A stretch of DNA of 11,333 nt from Alphaproteobacteria bacterium (GTDB lineage Bacteria > Pseudomonadota > Alphaproteobacteria > JALRGP01): NCBI GenBank assembly GCA_023259685.1, contig JALRGP010000024.1, forward strand, positions 1-11,333, in the 5' to 3' direction. Both the position numbers and the translations under genes were made by a program. This document shows, one piece after another, positions 6,797-11,333 of this stretch; positions within the stretch are counted from its first letter, which is position 1; each line of letters begins with the position of its first letter. The notes beneath the pieces are model-generated. The model was not told the origin of the DNA. It saw nothing but the letters and a program-made list of their open reading frames with translations, and ran no database searches.

Positions 6797-8098
6797 ATGA
6801 ATACAAACTTAAAAAGTTTAATATTACTTCTGGCCTCGGGCGTCAGTTTTTCTATGGAAAGCAGCTCAGGTTTAGGGCGTGAAAACATACATACTTTAGA
6901 TATAAAACGCTCTGCACGCGCAGATTTTATCAATTATTTCAAGAAAAAAAAAGATACCAATAGGAAAGCGACGACTCGGCTTTCAGCAAGAAATTCTAAA
7001 AAGCCTCAGCGTGAAACAGGTCCTTCTTTGGATCTTCAATCACGATCAAGAAAGATTTTAAAGAATAATCGCCGTCGAGTCATATCACCTGAGAAGTATT
7101 TTTTTGCATCTAAGAAGACAGCTAAACCAGCAACAATACCAGAGCAGCAGGCTTCTTCTGTCCAAGCACAACTCCAATCTATACAGGTGCCACAACAGCC
7201 AAAAACCATTTCTCAATCTGTGACACATAATTGGGATACTAAGGCAAACAAAAATTTATTGCTATCTTTAGGTCGAAAAAGGACTGCAGAAAAAATTTCT
7301 AAAGATACTATACCACATTCTTCCAATCCTTTGGTAAAAGAAAATTTAGAATCTGCACAGCAACAAAAGCTTGACAAAAAAATAGGACCATTGACCTGTG
7401 AATGGTTCGTACAATATCGGAGTGGGGAGGGAGTTAAGAAATTAGTATCTAGCAAATTGCTTTTTAGGACAAATATTTTTCCATCCTCATCCTATTTTAA
7501 AGTGTTGCCCACACCAGGGGGCAATGATTTATCTCTTTTATGTAGTATTTTTGGTAAAAAAAAAGGAAATCGTGTAACAGCAGAGATTGATGATGATTTA
7601 AAAAAAAGGATTGAATTTAAAGGCGAAGATTTTTATGAGCTAAAGCAACATGTCCTAGATAGAATCCGTAAAGAATTATCAAATACAAGAAAATACGTAA
7701 CAGTGACGACGGGAGACATTGTTTCCATTAACCACACTGTAAGGAACCTTATGGAAGAAGGGTTAGCAAGAGCCAAAACAGTTAACCTTAGCGAGTACAA
7801 ACTTATTAATAATGCTGAAGGCTTTATTGATAAACTAGAAAGGACAAGTGATATGCTTCCAGACGAAATGATTCCCGTTTTGAATATCATTTTTCCAAAA
7901 TTACCAACAATCGTGTTAATGAACCGAAAGGATAAGAAGGATTATGCCCCTCAAGGATATTTACCGACAAAGAGTGACCATCCTCCAATATTTATTTATC
8001 ATGAGGGACAAAATGGGAGTGATTATTCGAGATTGCAATTCCAATCTGTACAGGCGCCACAACAGACAAAAACCATTTCTCAACTTGTGAAAAAGTAA
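6797..8098 (+). CDS. Secreted lysine-rich orphan protein with a duplicated segment; possibly OTU-like
   Basis: I do not recognise this 433-residue protein with certainty. A signal peptide, MNTNLKSLILLLASGVSFS, is followed by a basic, probably disordered region (about 36-110, with KKKK, NRRR and many Lys/Arg/Ser). A Gln-rich linker follows, then a more globular C-terminal half from about residue 195 (GPLTCEWF) to 412. A 17-residue stretch of the linker (126-142, LQSIQVPQQPKTISQSV) recurs at the very C-terminus (415-431). In the globular half, TPGGNDLSLLCSIFG (239-253), the downstream KKR and the late PPIFIYHEGQNGSDYSRL (396-413) recall the first and last blocks of OTU-type cysteine proteases. 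The nucleophile Cys and the His of the final HY are not conserved, so the resemblance is weak. A secreted host-facing role is inference. A9 tracts occur at 6944-6952 and 7556-7564. Confidence 0.6.
   Translation: MNTNLKSLILLLASGVSFSMESSSGLGRENIHTLDIKRSARADFINYFKKKKDTNRKATTRLSARNSKKPQRETGPSLDLQSRSRKILKNNRRRVISPEKYFFASKKTAKPATIPEQQASSVQAQLQSIQVPQQPKTISQSVTHNWDTKANKNLLLSLGRKRTAEKISKDTIPHSSNPLVKENLESAQQQKLDKKIGPLTCEWFVQYRSGEGVKKLVSSKLLFRTNIFPSSSYFKVLPTPGGNDLSLLCSIFGKKKGNRVTAEIDDDLKKRIEFKGEDFYELKQHVLDRIRKELSNTRKYVTVTTGDIVSINHTVRNLMEEGLARAKTVNLSEYKLINNAEGFIDKLERTSDMLPDEMIPVLNIIFPKLPTIVLMNRKDKKDYAPQGYLPTKSDHPPIFIYHEGQNGSDYSRLQFQSVQAPQQTKTISQLVKK
7170..7224 (+). repeat. Intragenic direct repeat, copy 1
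   Basis: This 55-base stretch recurs 867 bases downstream (8037-8091) with six mismatches, in the same reading frame. It encodes the Gln/Pro linker QSIQVPQQPKTISQ. Confidence 0.8.
8037..8091 (+). repeat. Intragenic direct repeat, copy 2, at the gene's 3' end
   Basis: This is the second copy of the 7170-7224 segment and encodes QSVQAPQQTKTISQ just before the stop at 8096-8098. Three of the six differences are at third codon positions. Its place at the extreme end suggests tandem duplication or recombination, with loss of anything that once followed. Confidence 0.8.
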
Positions 8099-8111
8099 TC
8101 GTATCCTCATA

Positions 8112-8131
8112 ACCTGGGCCCGGGCCCAGGT
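8112..8131. repeat. Perfect 20-bp GC-rich palindrome between convergent genes
   Basis: ACCTGGGCCCGGGCCCAGGT is its own reverse complement. As RNA it folds to an 8-bp GC-rich stem with a CCGG loop. It sits 13 bases after the orphan gene's stop and 31 bases before the proC stop. The neighbouring sequence is A/T-rich, so it stands out. T5 runs follow on both strands but at a distance (10 bases away on plus), so it may act as a two-way transcription stop without being canonical. A protein-binding site or a dispersed repeat unit are alternatives. Confidence 0.75.
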
Positions 8132-8162
8132 ATGGCACAAACTTTTTAAAAATATTTGATTG

Positions 8163-8918
8163 TTAAATGATTGATTTGCACTTATCAAACCCCATTTGAA
8201 ATGCCTCATGTAAGGTTTTTTCAAAATTCCTAGATGTCAAATGTGATAACATTTTTTCTGTCACGCCTCCTGGGCTTGCCACTTGTTGAATCATCTCGTC
8301 AATGGGAATGGTTGAATTTTTTAACATATCATGACACCCATGAAATAGATCCAACATCATTTTAAAACACTCATCAGAATTCATCCCTTTTTGCATTCCC
8401 CATTCATGAAATGCCTTAAAAAATGTCCACACAACGGCGGGCCCTGCCCCACTGAGGGGTGTGACCATCGACATGTCTTTTCCACTGTCCACAAAACATG
8501 CTGGTCCCAATGCCTTTTGAATTCGATGCAATGTTGGATGATCCACATTCGTTTTGACGTAGACAATAGGAGATAAACAAATATTTGGCATGGCCAACAC
8601 CCAAGGCCCAGGATACACCGATTGTAAAGTGTCTTCTCTTGTGCCCGCCAAAAAAGATATGCATACGTCAGCACTGACATTCAATGATGATAATGCTTCG
8701 ATGTCTTTGGGTTTTATGCACGCAATTAAACAATCGACATGTGTGATAGCATCATTCAACATATAAATATCTGGGTTATTTTTAAGATCGTCTCTTAAAA
8801 AAGGATCATGGACGATGATTTGAAATTCGTCATGACATAATAATTTGTTAATGACATAGGTGCCAAGGCGGCCAGCCCCCACCACCAAAACCTTCAGTTG
8901 ATCTGCGTTTGTTTTCAT
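8163..8918 (-). CDS. proC: Pyrroline-5-carboxylate reductase
   Basis: ProC reduces 1-pyrroline-5-carboxylate to proline with NAD(P)H, the last step of proline synthesis, in the cytoplasm. The Rossmann motif is VVGAGRLG (12-19). IKP (68-70) and MPN (110-112) follow in the usual order. The family signature region is LSGAGPAVVWTFFKAFHEWGMQKGM (155-179), and SPGGVT (215-220) is the C-terminal signature. At 251 residues it is slightly shorter than most family members (about 260-275). Several positions are divergent, such as GRLG where GNMG or GNMA is usual, and PNICLSPIV where PN followed by a Gly-rich loop is usual. Function is likely but may be relaxed. The ATG at 8918 precedes KTNADQLKVLVVG and leaves only 29 bases to the divergent thrS. 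Confidence 0.87.
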   Translation of the reverse strand: MKTNADQLKVLVVGAGRLGTYVINKLLCHDEFQIIVHDPFLRDDLKNNPDIYMLNDAITHVDCLIACIKPKDIEALSSLNVSADVCISFLAGTREDTLQSVYPGPWVLAMPNICLSPIVYVKTNVDHPTLHRIQKALGPACFVDSGKDMSMVTPLSGAGPAVVWTFFKAFHEWGMQKGMNSDECFKMMLDLFHGCHDMLKNSTIPIDEMIQQVASPGGVTEKMLSHLTSRNFEKTLHEAFQMGFDKCKSII

Positions 8919-8927
8919 AAGTATGAT
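8898..8927 (+). promoter_or_regulatory. Candidate thrS promoter inside the 5' end of proC
   Basis: TTGATC (8898-8903) and TATGAT (8922-8927) are 18 bases apart on the plus strand, each close to consensus. The short divergent gap forces the thrS promoter to overlap proC coding sequence. Confidence 0.35.
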
Positions 8928-8947
8928 AAGATAAATTTAAAAAATAT

Positions 8948-10864
8948 ATGGATAACGATATGATAGATTTGAAATTGACGGACGGTCAAATACGCAGTGT
9001 CCCCAAGGGGTCGACGCCCCATGATGTGGCAACCGGTATTTCATCATCTTTGGCAAAAAAATCCGTCTATGCTGTGGTAGAGGGAATTGAATTCGACATG
9101 ACACGCCCCATGATGAGTGGGGGAACCTTTGAATTGATTACGCAGGATGATCCCAGGGCACTCAATTTGTTGCGTCACGACATGGCACATATTTTTGCCG
9201 AGGCTATCAAATCTTTATATCCATCTACCCAAATCACCATTGGCCCCGCCATTGAGAATGGTTTTTATTATGATATTTATAACGAGGATAAAACCTTCAC
9301 CCAGGATGATTTTAAAGACATCGAGGACAAAATGCGTCAGATTGTAGCCTCTAATACGCCTTTTATTCGTCACGTATGGACCCGTTCTGAGGCGATTGCG
9401 TATTTTAAAAGTATTGGTGAGGATTTTAAGGTCGAATTAATTGAATCGATACCTGACGGAGAAGATCTCAGTATCTATCAACAAGGCGATTTTTTTGATT
9501 TATGTCGTGGTCCCCATTTGCCGTCTACGGGACGCATTGGTGTACATTTTAAATTAATGAAGGTCGCCGGTGCCTATTGGCGTGCTAATGCCAAGGGGCC
9601 AATGCTACAACGTATTTATGGCACCGGTTTTTGGACCAAAGATCAATTAGAACAACATCTTCATCAATTAGAAGAGGCACAAAAGCGTGATCACAGAAAA
9701 TTGGGACAAGATTTAGGATTGTTTCATATTCAAGAAGAAGCCGTTGGTAGCGTTTTTTGGCATCCAAAAGGATGGACGCTCTACCTCCTGATCGAGGATT
9801 ATATGCGCAAAAAACAACAAGAACACGGCTACGTAGAGGTCAGAACACCCCAACTGGTAGATCGCAGCCTTTGGGAGGCCTCAGGGCATTGGGATAAATT
9901 TGGTGCGAATATGTTCGTTGTTCAAGACAATGACCAATGCCTTGCCATTAAACCAATGAATTGCCCGTGCCACGTCCAAATTTTTAAAAAAGGTCTTAAA
10001 AGCTACCGTGATTTGCCGTTGCGTATGGCGGAATTTGGATCATGCCACCGCAATGAATCATCGGGCTCCATTCACGGTATTATGCGCACCCGTGCCTTTA
10101 CCCAGGATGATGCCCATATTTTTTGTTCAGTGGACCAAATTATATCAGAAACGCAAAGCTTTTGTGCATTTTTAAAAGATGTGTATAGCGATTTTGGATT
10201 TCATGATATCGTCGTGAAATTTTCAGATCGCCCTGAGACGCGGGCTGGATCTGACGCGGTGTGGGATCAAGCAGAAGCCGCCCTTAAGAACGCGGCAACC
10301 TTGTCAGGTTTAGATTTTGTCATGAACCCAGGGGAAGGCGCGTTTTACGGACCAAAATTAGAATTTGTGTTAAAAGACTGCCTGGGGCGTGATTGGCAAT
10401 TGGGGACACTACAAGTGGATTTTGTCCTTCCAGAACGCCTAGGAGCAACATTTGTGAACAAAGATGGAAACAAAGAACAACCTGTCATGTTGCATCGTGC
10501 CATTTTGGGATCCTTTGAGCGCTTTATTGGAATTTTAATTGAACATTACGGTGGTAAGTTACCATTGTGGTTGGCGCCTGTTCAAGTGGTGGTTGCCCCA
10601 CTCACCAGTAATTTTTTACATTATGCTGCAGAAGTGTGCGATCGTTTGAAACGACATGGCATCCGTTATACCATAGACGACCGATCTGAAAAAATTTCAT
10701 ATAAGGTCAGAGAACATAGCCTACAAAAAATACCAATGATTGTGGTTGTTGGCGCCAAAGAGCAAGAATCCCAAACATTATCGGTCAGATTTTTAGGAGA
10801 CAGCCAAGACCATTCTATGTCCATGAATGAATTTTTAGGTCAATGTTTCTTCTTGCCTTCATAG
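8948..10864 (+). CDS. thrS: Threonine--tRNA ligase
   Basis: ThrRS attaches threonine to tRNA-Thr and clears mischarged serine. At 638 residues it has the full bacterial layout. The N-terminal TGS domain (about 6-66) comes first. The editing domain has HDMAH (77-81) and CRGPH (186-190). The class II catalytic core carries zinc ligands Cys339 (MNCPCH), His390 (DDAHIF) and His516 (MLHRA). Its motif 2 is CHRNESSGSIHG (367-377) and motif 3 is GSFERF (521-526). The C-terminal anticodon-binding domain starts at about WLAPVQVVV (541-549). All key residues are present, so the enzyme should be active and is probably essential. Many homologues begin near IDLKLTDG, so the ATG at 8960 is an alternative to 8948; neither has a clear ribosome binding site. 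Its last 22 bases overlap the start of the small membrane protein. Confidence 0.97.
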   Translation: MDNDMIDLKLTDGQIRSVPKGSTPHDVATGISSSLAKKSVYAVVEGIEFDMTRPMMSGGTFELITQDDPRALNLLRHDMAHIFAEAIKSLYPSTQITIGPAIENGFYYDIYNEDKTFTQDDFKDIEDKMRQIVASNTPFIRHVWTRSEAIAYFKSIGEDFKVELIESIPDGEDLSIYQQGDFFDLCRGPHLPSTGRIGVHFKLMKVAGAYWRANAKGPMLQRIYGTGFWTKDQLEQHLHQLEEAQKRDHRKLGQDLGLFHIQEEAVGSVFWHPKGWTLYLLIEDYMRKKQQEHGYVEVRTPQLVDRSLWEASGHWDKFGANMFVVQDNDQCLAIKPMNCPCHVQIFKKGLKSYRDLPLRMAEFGSCHRNESSGSIHGIMRTRAFTQDDAHIFCSVDQIISETQSFCAFLKDVYSDFGFHDIVVKFSDRPETRAGSDAVWDQAEAALKNAATLSGLDFVMNPGEGAFYGPKLEFVLKDCLGRDWQLGTLQVDFVLPERLGATFVNKDGNKEQPVMLHRAILGSFERFIGILIEHYGGKLPLWLAPVQVVVAPLTSNFLHYAAEVCDRLKRHGIRYTIDDRSEKISYKVREHSLQKIPMIVVVGAKEQESQTLSVRFLGDSQDHSMSMNEFLGQCFFLPS

Positions 10865-11211
10865 ATAATTTTGTTTTCTTATTATTTGTGCATAATAATA
10901 TCCCACTGTATATTCCCATTGCTTTTGGAATGATCAAGGACATCGCGATGAACAGTGGGTTTGGGGCGTGGGCAATTGTTGATTTTGTCATGTACGCCAT
11001 ACTCATGCCCTCAAGACGCTTTGTAAAGGATCATGAGTGTTGGCCATCATTTTTGATATTTGGGTGCTTCTTTTTTTTAAAAACATTCTTATATGCCTTT
11101 ATCTTAAAAGGAAAATTCATCAACATATGTCCTTATTATTTGTTAAATTTATTTCTTTTTTATGTCAATTACAAATATAATTTTTTTAAAAAATCATTGT
11201 ATAGTCAATAA
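10843..11211 (+). CDS. Small membrane protein, MreD-like, N-terminally short
   Basis: This 122-residue, very hydrophobic protein has about four membrane segments. The stretch DNFVFLLFVHNNIPLYIP, then FGMIKDIAMNSGFGAWAI (residues 28-45), resembles the second and third helices of MreD (NWVLLILLYW, then a GxxxDxxxxxxxG turn). MreD is the inner-membrane partner of MreB and MreC in rod-shape maintenance. Family members are usually about 160-175 residues and have one more N-terminal helix, which is missing here. The start at 10843 overlaps thrS by 22 bases, an in-frame stop lies just upstream (10828-10830), and there is no clear ribosome binding site. It may therefore be a short variant, a truncated relic or an unrelated membrane protein. 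No mreB or mreC is adjacent, although usual mre clusters have them. The C-terminal part is A/T-driven low complexity (FLFYVNYKYNFFKKS). Confidence 0.42.
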   Translation: MFLLAFIDNFVFLLFVHNNIPLYIPIAFGMIKDIAMNSGFGAWAIVDFVMYAILMPSRRFVKDHECWPSFLIFGCFFFLKTFLYAFILKGKFINICPYYLLNLFLFYVNYKYNFFKKSLYSQ

Positions 11212-11333
11212 GCCCCAGCCATGTTTTTTTATCTTCTGGCCATATATGCAAAGGCGGGTGTCCAGCCAATTTCCCCATCCCCTTAATTTTTCGTGCGTAG
11301 GTCCTGCTGGCGTCTCAAAGAGAACGCAGTATT
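11212..11333. other. Unresolved right-hand end
   Basis: The base composition is less A/T-rich than the preceding spacers, suggesting coding sequence. On the minus strand one frame is open from the edge to a stop at 11196-11194, and another reads GMGKLAGHPPLHIWPEDKKT before stopping at the TAA near 11182. Neither matches a family I recognise. This may be the 3' end of a minus-strand gene continuing outside the window, possibly with a frame break. Confidence 0.25.

Noticed and set aside
8381..8680. Alternative minus-strand frames inside proC
   Set aside because: The ProC frame carries the family signatures throughout, so the others are shadow frames.
11194..11331. Minus-strand frame beginning YCVLFETPAG at the right edge, resembling the opening of NOP56-type proteins
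   Set aside because: The resemblance is limited to a few residues, such proteins are not bacterial, and another frame looks equally coding-like.
1..11333. CRISPR array, tRNA, rRNA, insertion sequence or prophage genes
   Set aside because: I found no regularly spaced repeats, cloverleaf-like sequence, transposase motifs or flanking terminal inverted repeats in the window.

Overview
The window is AT-rich bacterial chromosome with compact, mostly single-copy housekeeping genes, separated by low-complexity A/T spacers. The NtrX-type response regulator points to an alphaproteobacterium. The AT bias, long poly-A tracts inside genes, several apparent frameshifts and lysine-rich secreted proteins of unknown function suggest a host-associated lineage such as Holosporales or Rickettsiales-like bacteria. 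That placement is inference; no rRNA or tRNA is present to fix it.

Layout. (1) 1-626, minus: 5' part of an ABC exporter membrane domain that runs off the left edge. (2) 946-2829, plus: a two-gene unit of an ArnC-like polyprenyl-phosphate glycosyltransferase and a mevalonate-kinase-like GHMP kinase, three bases apart. (3) 2935-5163, plus: ntrX, a small secreted protein of unknown function, and acpS, whose start overlaps the preceding stop. A strong terminator at 5165-5191 ends this unit and also serves the convergent gene pal. (4) 5190-5649, minus: pal, the Tol-Pal lipoprotein, with its signal peptide out of frame by one base in an A8 tract. (5) 5968-6758, plus: an outer-membrane beta-barrel gene that needs one, probably two, frame corrections. 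(6) 6797-8098, plus: a secreted, lysine-rich orphan protein with a duplicated segment. (7) A perfect 20-bp GC-rich palindrome lies between it and the convergent proC (8163-8918, minus). (8) 8948-10864, plus: thrS, divergent from proC, followed by a small membrane protein resembling the middle of MreD. (9) The last 120 bases are unresolved.

The genes fall into two themes. One is envelope construction: lipid-linked sugar transfer, isoprenoid kinase, Pal, beta-barrel protein, exporter and MreD-like protein. The other is core metabolism: AcpS for fatty acid synthesis, ProC for proline and ThrS for translation. I found no convincing self-contained new system. The most notable signals are the repeated one-base frame breaks (one in a gene, pal, that is usually retained), an NtrX with a destroyed Walker B motif, the isolated GC-rich palindrome, and the orphan secreted protein, which may be a degenerate OTU-like protease.
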